Of a DNA stretch of 64,000 bases, positions 8,744-16,945 are shown piece by piece; within the stretch, counting starts at the first letter, position 1; each line of letters begins with the position of its first letter. The stretch comes from Virgibacillus phasianinus (GTDB lineage: Bacteria; Bacillota; Bacilli; Bacillales; Amphibacillaceae): contig NZ_CP022315.1 of NCBI RefSeq assembly GCF_002216775.1, positions 2,542,001-2,606,000 of the forward strand, in the 5' to 3' direction. The notes under the pieces were generated by a model that ran no database searches, was not told the DNA's origin, and saw only the letters and a program-made list of their open reading frames with translations. The translations under genes and the position numbers were made by a program.

Positions 8744-9583
8744 ATGAATAAAAGAAAAGAAATTTACCCTGGACATATTAGTGAAAAGGGTCCGGAAAAG
8801 CCGGTAAATGAAGACTTTATAGAATTCACATCAAGTTCGATTGACTTTCATGATGATGCCCATATCCTAATCATTGCAGATGGCATGGGCGGTCATGCCT
8901 TTGGTGATGTTGCAAGTTTTTACGCTGGAAACTATATTTTAAAATGGTGGAGAGCCAAATTACGTAAAAATAAGACTTCTGAAGAATTTCTAAAGGACTG
9001 TCAGGATTCAATAGTCGATATATTTTGTACAATTAATCAAAAGTTGATTGAAATTGGACATCGAGAGGATAGTAATTTAGGTACTACCCTTAGTGTATTG
9101 CTGTTTGTAGGGGGGAAATACCTTATTTGTCATGTCGGAGATTCAAGAATATACCGATTAAGTAAAAAAATCTATGAATCTACTGATAATGATGAAACCT
9201 TTGACCTTAACCAATCAAAAGCATTCGTTCAACTTACAAAGGACCACTCATGGGCAAAAATGCAGGTTGAAAACGGTAATATGTCGGAACAGGAAGCGGA
9301 AAATCACGAGAAGGCACACATACTCACACAATGTATGGGTATTAAGGGTAATGTGGATCCGTTTGTTTCAATGGGGACGTATACTGAAGACGATCACTTT
9401 TTTATGTGTACGGATGGATTATATGCTTTACTGACAAATGAAATAATAAATGAACAATGGAGTAAGAAGCTTAACGAAAAGTTAGCTGCACAAGATATAG
9501 CTAATCATTTTTTTGAATTGGCTAAGGATGCTGAATATCATGATGATGTATCCATAATGATAGTTGATAGCATGGGAGTATGA
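8744..9583 (+). CDS. PP2C-family Ser/Thr protein phosphatase
   Basis: Metal-dependent protein phosphatase of 279 residues, lying between the FHA and kinase genes. Family motifs in order: IADGMGGHAFGD (metal-binding aspartate), CHVGDSRIYRL, LTKDHSW, CTDGLYALL and DDVSIMIV. No membrane segment, so it is cytosolic. It starts six bases after the FHA stop. The expected role is to reverse phosphorylation by the neighbouring kinase, as in PrpC/PrkC pairs, here dedicated to the pilus locus. It is larger and more divergent than housekeeping PrpC. Confidence 0.88.
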   Translation: MNKRKEIYPGHISEKGPEKPVNEDFIEFTSSSIDFHDDAHILIIADGMGGHAFGDVASFYAGNYILKWWRAKLRKNKTSEEFLKDCQDSIVDIFCTINQKLIEIGHREDSNLGTTLSVLLFVGGKYLICHVGDSRIYRLSKKIYESTDNDETFDLNQSKAFVQLTKDHSWAKMQVENGNMSEQEAENHEKAHILTQCMGIKGNVDPFVSMGTYTEDDHFFMCTDGLYALLTNEIINEQWSKKLNEKLAAQDIANHFFELAKDAEYHDDVSIMIVDSMGV

Positions 9584-9590
9584 AACAGTG

Positions 9591-10394
9591 ATGAAGGTAG
9601 TAGATCAAGAATTTGTCAATGGAAAGTATAAAGTAATAAGGTATTTGCGTGACGGGGGGACTTCACAATTATACGAAGTTAAGGGGCCAAAGGGACAAAC
9701 AGTCATTTTAAAAGTTGTAAAACAACCAACTACATTGTTTATAGACCAGCTGAATAATGAAGCAAAAATATTAGCAAATATAAATCATCCTAACATACCT
9801 AAACTTTATGATAAATTAACGCTCAATAGGCATTATCATGCAATAGTTATTGAGAAAATTGATGGGGAAAGCATAGCTGATTTAGTCGAGAAAAAGGATA
9901 AGAAATTTAGCTGGGAAGAATCATTACATATTTCTAAAGAACTAGCGAAATTAATCCATATATTTCACTTAAACAATCCAGCCATAGTTATTCGTGACAT
10001 TAAACCATCAAATATTTTATTGACAAAACAGAATGACGTATATCTAATTGATTTTGGCACATCTATGTTTTTAAATGATGCAAATCAAGCCACCGCCTTA
10101 GGAACAATAGGATTTGCTGCACCTGAACAATTTGAAAATGGGGTTGTTGATTTACGCTCAGATCAATTTTCGTTAGGAGCTACAATTTTCTTTATGTTAA
10201 CAAGGGGGCAGAATATTTATACATCCAACAGACAAAATATTTTGGATGGGCATATTCCAAAGGCCTTTGTAAAAGTTATTAGTAAATTAACAGAGACAGA
10301 TGTAACGAATCGTTATGATTCAATTGAAAAAGTTTTAAGCAAGCTTGGCCAAGTAAAAGTCTCTTGGTGGGAGCGTAAGAAAAAATTTATATAA
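9591..10394 (+). CDS. soluble Hanks-type Ser/Thr protein kinase
   Basis: A kinase of 267 residues made of the catalytic domain only; no membrane helix or PASTA repeats, unlike PrkC. From the ATG at 9591 (a GTG at 9588 and a TTG inside the phosphatase are alternatives) the active-site residues are K41 (VILK), E57 in the C-helix, D136 and N141 in IRDIKPSNILL, D154 in IDFGTS, and AAPEQF at the end of the activation loop. The HRD histidine is isoleucine, a mild change; the enzyme should be active. The glycine loop is reduced (LRDGGTSQLYEV). The start lies close behind the phosphatase stop, so they are co-translated. The FHA protein and pilus proteins are plausible substrates. Confidence 0.87.
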   Translation: MKVVDQEFVNGKYKVIRYLRDGGTSQLYEVKGPKGQTVILKVVKQPTTLFIDQLNNEAKILANINHPNIPKLYDKLTLNRHYHAIVIEKIDGESIADLVEKKDKKFSWEESLHISKELAKLIHIFHLNNPAIVIRDIKPSNILLTKQNDVYLIDFGTSMFLNDANQATALGTIGFAAPEQFENGVVDLRSDQFSLGATIFFMLTRGQNIYTSNRQNILDGHIPKAFVKVISKLTETDVTNRYDSIEKVLSKLGQVKVSWWERKKKFI

Positions 10395-10419
10395 TGACAA
10401 ATATTAAAGAGGTGATGAA

Positions 10420-11811
10420 ATGACTGATCAATTTGGGAATCAACAAGGATCTATTAAAGAAAATGATAATTTTGTAATCTTTGAAATTCCAAAGGTTAAA
10501 ACTAATTTGGTTGCAGATGAACAACTGGAAGAATTAAAAAGGGAAACACATTTATTTTTAGTTTGCGAGGAATATACAATTGAAGAAACAATGGTTCGCA
10601 TTTATTATAAATTAGAAGATGGATTTCAAGCCCTCAATAATTACTCAAATGCAAGCAGAGAGGTAAAGTGTAAAATTGCCCGAAATATACTAGCCGTTGA
10701 TGATCTATTTGGTACCCAATATACAACGCTCCTTCATCCAGATAATATATATGCCAGTGCAAAAGGAGAAGTGAAATTTGCTCATCGCGGTATACGGTCT
10801 GTATTACCTCCAGAAGAGTTATCATCTGTCCAATTACTTCAGGATTTAAAAAAAGTATTTCTATTTTTATTTACCCGTAACAATGTAACTGACATAAGTC
10901 AAATTAATTTGAACCAAAAATCTGAGAATCAAGATATAATTAAACATGTTCTTGGAGCAACCTCAATAAAAGAAATAGAAAAGGCATTAGTGTCAAAACC
11001 AATTTCAATACAAAAAGTTGAAGAGAAAACACAACAAACAAAAGATACAAATCAATCTAAACTTCCAAAAACAAACAGTAAGAAACCCCTTATAATGGGA
11101 CTCTTAATAGGTGTAATAATAGGAATGCTTTTGTTATATGTAGGTAAGGTTCTCCCTATGAATGCAGAATCAACTAGCGCTGTGGCGGAGTATAATGAGA
11201 AACAAGATCAGTTGGAATCAACAAATAAGAAACTCAAAAATGAAATAGCAAATAATAAACAGGTTCTGAAGGCATACCGGCTAGCTGTTACAGGCAAAGT
11301 TGAAGAATCAATAGCATCATTTGAAGAAGTAGAGAGTTTGGATAAAGACGCTAAAAATACACTTATAGAACAATATATTGCATTGGATACACTAGAAAGT
11401 CTTACAAAAGCCTCTACGATGAATGAGAATTATCATATTCAAGTGGTAAATAGCTTAGTTGATTTGAACAGTAAAGAGGCAAATGATGTTATTTTATCTA
11501 TCAAGTCGGATAAACCAGAAATACTTATTGAACAATCATGGATTAACAATGACTATAAAAAGACAATTGAAATTTATAAGTCCATTTCTGATAATAATCG
11601 GGCGAAGTATATTGCTGCAAAAAGTTATATTGAGCGGAAAAAACCAAAGGAATCATTAAAATTAGCTAGAGAATTAAAGAACAAAGATCTTCAACTTGCT
11701 AGCTTAAATAGTGAAAAAAAGCTGACTAAAGCTGATGATTCATTAGATGAAGATAAACGAAAAAGTATAATAGATAATATTAATAAAGCTATTGATAAGT
11801 TGAAGAAATAA
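10420..11811 (+). CDS. EssB/YukC-like membrane protein
   Basis: A 463-residue protein with the layout of EssB/YukC, the single-pass pseudokinase-fold component of type VII secretion: N-terminal domain (about 1-195), one membrane helix (about 223-243, after a K/Q-rich linker), then a coiled-coil start (about 250-275) and a helical repeat region. Segments LLHPDNIY, FAHRGIRSVLPPEE and YIAAKSYIERKKPKESLKLA recall EssB. It lacks kinase catalytic residues. No WXG100 substrates or EssC ATPase are in the window, so it probably serves the Tad-like machine here. The similarity is from memory of the family and should be tested by profile search. Confidence 0.68.
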   Translation: MTDQFGNQQGSIKENDNFVIFEIPKVKTNLVADEQLEELKRETHLFLVCEEYTIEETMVRIYYKLEDGFQALNNYSNASREVKCKIARNILAVDDLFGTQYTTLLHPDNIYASAKGEVKFAHRGIRSVLPPEELSSVQLLQDLKKVFLFLFTRNNVTDISQINLNQKSENQDIIKHVLGATSIKEIEKALVSKPISIQKVEEKTQQTKDTNQSKLPKTNSKKPLIMGLLIGVIIGMLLLYVGKVLPMNAESTSAVAEYNEKQDQLESTNKKLKNEIANNKQVLKAYRLAVTGKVEESIASFEEVESLDKDAKNTLIEQYIALDTLESLTKASTMNENYHIQVVNSLVDLNSKEANDVILSIKSDKPEILIEQSWINNDYKKTIEIYKSISDNNRAKYIAAKSYIERKKPKESLKLARELKNKDLQLASLNSEKKLTKADDSLDEDKRKSIIDNINKAIDKLKK

Positions 11812-11821
11812 CCTTGTTGAA

Positions 11822-11862
11822 TAGTTTATGGGAATTTACAATTGGACATAAACTACTCTTTA
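11822..11862 (+). terminator. weak intrinsic terminator after the EssB-like gene
   Basis: A 9-bp stem (11822-11830 with 11847-11855) is followed by CTCTTTATT. It would close the kinase/EssB-like operon before the third DUF4352 gene. Confidence 0.45.
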
Positions 11863-11941
11863 TTATTAATCAGAATAGCCAGAAATATAGTGGTGCGTGA
11901 AAGGAATAAATACAGGTTTTGGATAGGGGAAGGGATTCGAG

Positions 11942-12526
11942 ATGAAAAAGATATTAGTTTTACTTTTTGCTACGTTGTTAATTGGGCTTGCCGCTTGTAG
12001 TGATGACCCTGACAATGAAAGCAAGTCAGGGTCAGAGGATAATGAACAGGCATCGGAGAAAGTTGATAAAGAGAATGACAAGGGAGAAACGAAAAAAATC
12101 TACCATATTGGTGATACGGCAAAAATTACAAGCAGTACCTATGAATTTCCATATGAAGTTACAGCTAATAGTTTCGAGTTAACTTCAGATAAAGTTGATG
12201 GAGTTGGTCTCGAAAAGTTTGGTTATACAGCCGAAGAAGGCGGAAAATTTGCAGTTATTAATGTAACTATCAAAAATACAAGCACTCGTCCATTTATTCC
12301 TAATGATAAAATTTCCGCGCAGCTTGTTTCAGATTCACTAGGCATGAACTCTGAAGATGAAGATTTTTTTAAAGAAAGAAATGTAGAGTTAAAACCAGGA
12401 GAAGAAATAACGGGAAACATAGTTTATATAAGCAGTGATTTTTATGAAGATAATGTTCTTTATATGATATATGAATACAAGGCAAATGAAGAAACACGTT
12501 TTGAATTGCCTGTCCCTGAAAAATAA
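11942..12526 (+). CDS. DUF4352-type lipoprotein, paralogue 3
   Basis: Lipoprotein of 194 residues, ATG start. The signal peptide MKKILVLLFATLLIGLAAC has its lipid-modified cysteine at 19. After an acidic linker the Ig-like domain repeats the family landmarks (YHIGDTAKITSSTYEFPYE, VINVTIKNTSTRPFIPN, LKPGEEITG, TRFELPVPEK). It is very close to paralogues 1 and 4, which implies recent duplication. It lies downstream of the EssB-like gene, so the DUF4352 genes bracket the signalling module. Role unknown. Confidence 0.74.
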   Translation: MKKILVLLFATLLIGLAACSDDPDNESKSGSEDNEQASEKVDKENDKGETKKIYHIGDTAKITSSTYEFPYEVTANSFELTSDKVDGVGLEKFGYTAEEGGKFAVINVTIKNTSTRPFIPNDKISAQLVSDSLGMNSEDEDFFKERNVELKPGEEITGNIVYISSDFYEDNVLYMIYEYKANEETRFELPVPEK

Positions 12527-12700
12527 TGTAATTGATTTGTTAGACCATAAGAATTCCAAGCTGTTAGTAATTAATTACAATTTGAATAGCAGATATTCAG
12601 GTAAGAAAAAGCCACATACCTGATGTGACAGTGTTAAAGAAATTATTCCTATACATTAGTAAAAGGATAATCATGCAACCTTATTTTGGAGTGATACAAA

Positions 12701-13273
12701 ATGAAAAAGATATTAGTTTTGCTTTTTGCAACATTATTACTTGTTGTATCTGCCTGTGATGATTCTGATGAAGCTAGTAAATCGAATGATAATGATGAAA
12801 AAGCTTCTGAAACAACTGGTGATAACAAAAAGGGTGAAAAACTAAAGGATAAAAGGATATATCGGATTGGGGAAACTGCTGAAATCTTTAGCAGTACATA
12901 TGATTTTCCATATGAAGTGACCGTAAATAGTTTCAAGTTGACGACTGATGCGGTTGAAGGTGTTACTTTGGCCGATAAAGGGTATGACGGCAGTCGCAAT
13001 GGTAAGTTTGCTGTGGTAAATGTGACAATTAAAAATACAAGCGACCGTCCATTTGTTCCTAAAGAAAAGATTTCCGCTCAATTACTTTCAGAAAGTGTTG
13101 CGGAAACCTCGGATGACAAATTTTTTAAAGAAAGAAATGAAGAATTAAAGCCTGGAGAAGAAGTTACAGGTAACTTAGTGTATACGCACAGTTTCGATGA
13201 TGAGGTATATTTTTTAACATATGAACAAAAAGCAACTACAGAGACTAAATTTGAATTACCTGTTACTAATTAA
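12701..13273 (+). CDS. DUF4352-type lipoprotein, paralogue 4
   Basis: Lipoprotein of 190 residues starting at ATG, with TGGAGTG upstream. The lipobox LLVVSAC gives cysteine 19, and the first ten residues are identical to those of paralogue 3. The Ig-like domain has YRIGETAEIFSSTYDFPYE, VVNVTIKNTSDRPFVPK and LKPGEEVTG. It is followed directly by decayed fragments of tadG, prepilin peptidase and FHA genes, the same order of neighbours as paralogue 1, so it probably arose when a block of the locus was duplicated. Confidence 0.74.
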   Translation: MKKILVLLFATLLLVVSACDDSDEASKSNDNDEKASETTGDNKKGEKLKDKRIYRIGETAEIFSSTYDFPYEVTVNSFKLTTDAVEGVTLADKGYDGSRNGKFAVVNVTIKNTSDRPFVPKEKISAQLLSESVAETSDDKFFKERNEELKPGEEVTGNLVYTHSFDDEVYFLTYEQKATTETKFELPVTN

Positions 13274-13386
13274 TTTTTGAATTTCTATTACATGTGGTGT
13301 TTCTGTTTTACGCATCTAAATTTTCGCCAATATTGAAAATGAAATTTAATCCTTGGTTCTCAAAACCAAGTATGAATAAAAAATAT

Positions 13387-13423
13387 TCCAAAGGGAACCA
13401 AATAGATTAGATTGCCCTTTGGA
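13387..13423. repeat. 9-bp inverted repeat in the gap before the gene remnants
   Basis: TCCAAAGGG (13387-13395) pairs with CCCTTTGGA (13415-13423) across a 19-base loop. There is no clear T tail, so I do not call it a terminator. Confidence 0.4.
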
Positions 13424-13435
13424 TATGGAAACAAT

Positions 13436-13530
13436 GACTTAAATAGAGCACCATCCTATATTGAAGGAAATGTCAAAAGTGATTTGGTTTATTCCAGCAT
13501 TAGCAAAGGTATGGCCTAATCAATTTCTTA
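13436..13530 (+). pseudogene. remnant of TadG-like gene 3' end
   Basis: About 95 bases align with the coding end of the intact TadG-like gene (about 4520-4615), sharing the blocks around CCTA(T/C)ATTGAAGGAAATGT and CCTAATCAAT. Substitutions and small deletions break the frame. It is the first of three gene remnants in the order of the intact locus. Confidence 0.75.
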
Positions 13531-13537
13531 AACATTA

Positions 13538-13628
13538 GAAGTTAAGTTGTTCGCGGTCATTGGTACAATTTCAAGGGTTCTGTTATATGCTGTTTTATAT
13601 GTATTTAGCTCAAGAAGGAATTTAGGTG
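13538..13628 (+). pseudogene. remnants of the prepilin peptidase gene
   Basis: GAAGTTAAGTTGTTCGCGG and following bases match the GAGDVKLF region of the intact peptidase gene (about 6995-7050). The segment from about 13590 matches its 3' end (about 7260-7295), including the CTCAAG(G/A)AGG(G/A)ATTTAG stop region. The sequence between, and the second tadE, are deleted. Confidence 0.72.
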
Positions 13629-13846
13629 TCCAATCTATTCTATAATTTTTTATGTAGATTATGCTCAATAATGGTTCCTATATGGAAATACGAAAATCGA
13701 AAGAAACTGGATTTCAGTCAACTGACCTTCAAGAACTTCAATTAAGAATGATACTCCAACACGATTCTACGTCTTGTTCCAATAAAATTTGAAGATAAAT
13801 GATAAATTTTGGTTATGTACAGCATAGATGAATTGCGAAGTACGCA
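13627..13846 (+). pseudogene. remnant of the FHA-protein gene 5' end
   Basis: GTGTCCAATC begins a stretch of about 220 bases matching the first codons of the intact FHA gene (7296-7518). The blocks TTATGTAGATTATGCTCAA and CAACTGACCTTCAAGAACTT are identical. Frameshifts and stops inactivate it. The next intact gene is the VWA lipoprotein. Confidence 0.8.
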
Positions 13847-13885
13847 AAATGAAGTATCGGAAAATTTACTTAGGAGGATGAATCA

Positions 13886-15259
13886 ATGAACAAGAAACTA
13901 TTTTTATTTTCCCTGCTCGCATTATTTTTAATGCTCTTCCTTGTAGCTTGCAGTTCAAGCGAAGAGGCATCAGGTGATCAAGGTAATGAAACAAAGGAAG
14001 AAAAGTCAGAAGATGATCAACAAAAGGAAAATGAGAAGCAAGAAAAAGAAAATGAAATTATAGAGCCTGCGACAAGTGTAGAGGAAATCATTAAACAAGA
14101 GCCCGGTGAATTTGCTGGACACAACTATAATGAGGCAGTTGTACATAGGGATTTAGATGGTAAACATTTTCAGGAAAAAAGCAGTCTTGAAGTTTATAGC
14201 TATTTGTTAACCCTTATGGGTGAAGGGGATAACTACACGGAGTACCACGACTATTTTAAGGAATTCAATCCACATATAACGACTGAATTAACGAATATGC
14301 CTGGTGGTATGCAGATTAGTGACGATAATGAAATTAGTTTTAATACAAACATAGCTATTTTAGTAGATTCAAGTGGAAGCATGGGGCAAAAGATTGCCGG
14401 GTATACAAAAATGGAATTGGCTAAAAATGCTGTGAACGAATTTGTCGCCTCAATGCCCGAAGGATCAAATGTAATGCTAAGGGTATATGGCCATAAAGGA
14501 AGCAGTAGTGACAAAGATAAGAAGCTTTCCTGTGGCAGTACCGAAGTAGTATATGATTTCCAACCTTATAATGAAAAGAAATTTGGAAAAGCATTGGATA
14601 AATTTGAACCTAAAGGATGGACGCCTTTGGCAAAAGCCATTAGCGAAACAAAAAAAGACTTTGAAAATGCAGAAAAGGGAAAAAATATTATCTATATCGT
14701 TAGTGATGGAGTAGCTACCTGTGGTGGTGATCCAGCCAAGGCTTCAAAGGAACTTCATGATTCCAATATTGAGGCAGTCGTAAATATTATCGGATTTGAT
14801 GTCGACAACAAAGGCCAGGAACAATTACTTTCAGTTGCTGAAGCTGGCGGTGGAGAATTTGAAACAGTGGATACAGCAGAGGATTTCAAATCAATTTGGA
14901 AAGAAGAGCGTCAACGCCTATGGAGCGAGTGGTATGACTGGGGCAATGAAAACTGGAATGCAGTTTGGGATGAACAAACTAATAAGAAAAATGAGTTATG
15001 GGATATGAAAAATGATGTTGGAAATTTGATCTATGATGAAAAATCCCGTATGAAAGAAGCTTCCTATTATCTACAACAAGAAGATCAGTACGAATCCGAT
15101 ATGAGACAAGAAATTGATAGCTTGATTGAACAACGCTATGAAATTCTGGATGACTATATATCAGATACGTATGACGACTTAAAAGAAACCCTTGAAACGG
15201 AAGGCGACGATTTGAAAGATGCAATAGAGAAAAAAGGAGAAGAAATGAAGGAAAAATAA
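13886..15259 (+). CDS. VWA-domain lipoprotein
   Basis: Surface lipoprotein of 457 residues; ATG with AGGAGG upstream. Lipobox LFLVAC gives cysteine 22, then a strongly acidic E/K/Q linker. A von Willebrand A domain spans about 155-335 with an intact metal site: D161, S163, S165 in VDSSGSMG, a threonine in GWTPLAKAI and an aspartate in IVSDGVATCGG. The two cysteines LSCGS and ATCGG may pair. The C-terminal third is charged, tryptophan-rich, then long helical or coiled coil. Similar VWA domains are part of TadG proteins; here TadG lacks one and a separate lipoprotein is encoded in the locus. An adhesive or assembly role is an inference. Confidence 0.8.
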   Translation: MNKKLFLFSLLALFLMLFLVACSSSEEASGDQGNETKEEKSEDDQQKENEKQEKENEIIEPATSVEEIIKQEPGEFAGHNYNEAVVHRDLDGKHFQEKSSLEVYSYLLTLMGEGDNYTEYHDYFKEFNPHITTELTNMPGGMQISDDNEISFNTNIAILVDSSGSMGQKIAGYTKMELAKNAVNEFVASMPEGSNVMLRVYGHKGSSSDKDKKLSCGSTEVVYDFQPYNEKKFGKALDKFEPKGWTPLAKAISETKKDFENAEKGKNIIYIVSDGVATCGGDPAKASKELHDSNIEAVVNIIGFDVDNKGQEQLLSVAEAGGGEFETVDTAEDFKSIWKEERQRLWSEWYDWGNENWNAVWDEQTNKKNELWDMKNDVGNLIYDEKSRMKEASYYLQQEDQYESDMRQEIDSLIEQRYEILDDYISDTYDDLKETLETEGDDLKDAIEKKGEEMKEK

Positions 15260-15386
15260 GATGATTGACAACCAAAATGATTAATAGAGTAATGGAAAAG
15301 GTAATACTCTAATGTATCACCAAAACATGTACCAGTGAATAATATCTATTTTTTAAATAGGGAACGTATTGTCAGGAGGAAATAAT

Positions 15387-16076
15387 TTGAAAAAAGTTTT
15401 AATGATTTTGTTAATTGGATTGCTTATTGCAGGATGCAGCAATGATCCTGATGAAAGTAAGGAAAAGAAAGACAAAGAGGATTCGACTACAACAACTACT
15501 AAAAATGAAAATGCAGAGTCCAATTCTGATAATGAATCGGAACAAGAAGAAAAAAAGAAAGTAGAACTTAATAAGGAGTTAGAACATGAAAAGTATGATG
15601 AACTTGCAAAAAAGTATTTTAATGCGTGGCTAGTAAGTGATTATGATACCATGAAGAGCTTCTTATCCGATAAGTCCTATAAAGTACATATGGAGATAAT
15701 TAGTATAGATGTTATGGGACTAAAGGGGGCAGGTCCAGGTGAAATCGGGAACCCGGAATATAAAGATATGGTAGGAGAAAAGTTTGAAATTCTTGCAAGT
15801 GACTTTTATTTTAAAGATCATGGTTTGGTCCTATATTTAGTTGAATTTAACAATCCGCTAACTGAAAAAAATAAAGATGATGTAAAATATACAATGTTTG
15901 GAGTCAAAAAGGAAAACGGAAAATTAACAGAAGTTGGCGCAGGTGGGGTACTGGAAAGAGAATTCTTTAGAGAGGAAAACTTTGGTGGAAAACTAATGTC
16001 ATTTGGTTCTGTAGAGACAATAATAAAAAAATATCCTAAGCATGGATATATGGTACACGAATATTCCACAGAGTAA
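15387..16076 (+). CDS. lipoprotein of unknown function
   Basis: Lipoprotein of 229 residues. I chose TTG at 15387 (AGGAGGA seven bases before) because it starts the signal peptide directly; cysteine 17 lies in LLIAGC. A threonine/serine- and acid-rich linker leads to a globular domain of about 160 residues with the phrases YFNAWLVSDYDTMKSFLSDKSY and EVGAGGVLEREFF, reminiscent of NTF2-like or DUF4878-type lipoprotein domains, but I do not assign it. It is the last gene of the accessory locus and is followed by a strong hairpin. Confidence 0.65.
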   Translation: MKKVLMILLIGLLIAGCSNDPDESKEKKDKEDSTTTTTKNENAESNSDNESEQEEKKKVELNKELEHEKYDELAKKYFNAWLVSDYDTMKSFLSDKSYKVHMEIISIDVMGLKGAGPGEIGNPEYKDMVGEKFEILASDFYFKDHGLVLYLVEFNNPLTEKNKDDVKYTMFGVKKENGKLTEVGAGGVLEREFFREENFGGKLMSFGSVETIIKKYPKHGYMVHEYSTE

Positions 16077-16083
16077 TTTTCCC

Positions 16084-16111
16084 GAAACGTCGACCCCACA
16101 GTCGACGTTTC
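16084..16111. terminator. bidirectional hairpin terminator
   Basis: Perfect 11-bp stem (16084-16094 with 16101-16111, loop CCCACA) between convergent genes. The ends are only weakly T/A-rich. Confidence 0.65.
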
Positions 16112-16118
16112 TCCATTT

Positions 16119-16385
16119 TCACAACACTGCACCAAGAACCTCCCTTAGTTCATCTGCTTCAATTTCAGTAACATGAAAAGTGTGTTCGATTCCACCTTCC
16201 TCCATGATATCCTCTTTATTTAAAACCGCAAAACGATTATTTCGTAGGTCAATTACCACCTTTTTATTATTATCTCGCGCATTCATAATGGCAAAATCAT
16301 AACGACGGAAATTGCCCATAAAACTTAAATACCGAACCTCTTGTTCAACCTCTTCATCTTTTAAAATCTTATATTTATTGGCCAT
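16119..16385 (-). CDS. DUF3055-like small protein
   Basis: An 88-residue protein reading leftward from ATG at 16385, with a GGGAGG-type ribosome site upstream. The phrase RYLSFMGNFRRYDFAIM and the ending IEHTFHVTEIEADELREVL match my memory of the DUF3055 family of Bacillaceae. No membrane segment or catalytic motif. It lies divergent from yutE. Function unknown. Confidence 0.6.
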   Translation of the reverse strand: MANKYKILKDEEVEQEVRYLSFMGNFRRYDFAIMNARDNNKKVVIDLRNNRFAVLNKEDIMEEGGIEHTFHVTEIEADELREVLGAVL

Positions 16386-16490
16386 AACGATCCTCCCAAG
16401 GACTTGTTCCCTTTACTATACCACGTTTTGTTTAAGCGTTCATTGATTGTATGGTATATTTGAAGTACTAGGAATGATGGAGGTATTTAA

Positions 16491-16928
16491 ATGTACTTTG
16501 TTGATCGAAATGAAATAGAGGAAACACTTAACTATATGGATGGCTTGCTTCAGGAACTGGGGAAACAGTCCTTTGAATCATTTAGAGAGAAATTGTTACT
16601 TGAGCGAATTACACAAATGATGATTGAATCAATATTAGATGTTGGCAACCTAATGATAGATGGATTTATTATGCGCGATCCAGGAAGCTATGAGGATATT
16701 ATTGATATTTTAGTTGATGAAAAAGTTCTGCCAACAGATGAACAGGAAGGATATAAGGCTTTAATAAGACTACGAACAATGCTTGTTAAGGAATATTTGA
16801 CTATTGATCATGAAAAAATCTTATTGACTTTAAATGAGAATAAACATGCTTTTGACTTATTTAGTAAAAGAATAACCACCTATTTGGATAATGAACTTGG
16901 TGTTGCGAATGCATTTTCGAATGAATGA
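16491..16928 (+). CDS. yutE: YutE, DUF86/HepT-like protein
   Basis: A 145-residue all-helical protein; ATG start with GGAGG upstream. It belongs to the DUF86 family, whose best known members are HepT toxins. In the diagnostic C-terminal motif the histidine of RNxLVH is lysine (RTMLVKEYLTID), so the RNase site of HepT is not kept, and no MNT-type nucleotidyltransferase partner lies beside it. It overlaps the downstream HAD gene, as in B. subtilis yutE-yutF. A housekeeping rather than toxin role is likely. Confidence 0.78.
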   Translation: MYFVDRNEIEETLNYMDGLLQELGKQSFESFREKLLLERITQMMIESILDVGNLMIDGFIMRDPGSYEDIIDILVDEKVLPTDEQEGYKALIRLRTMLVKEYLTIDHEKILLTLNENKHAFDLFSKRITTYLDNELGVANAFSNE

Positions 16929-16945
16929 AAAGAGGGTTTTTGATC

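Noticed and set aside
10420-11811. A complete type VII secretion locus
   Set aside because: Only an EssB-like gene is seen; no EssC-type ATPase, WXG100 protein or EsaA/YueB gene is in the window.
16491-16928. HepT-MNT toxin-antitoxin pair
   Set aside because: The key histidine is replaced by lysine and no MNT gene is adjacent; context is the conserved yutE-yutF pair.
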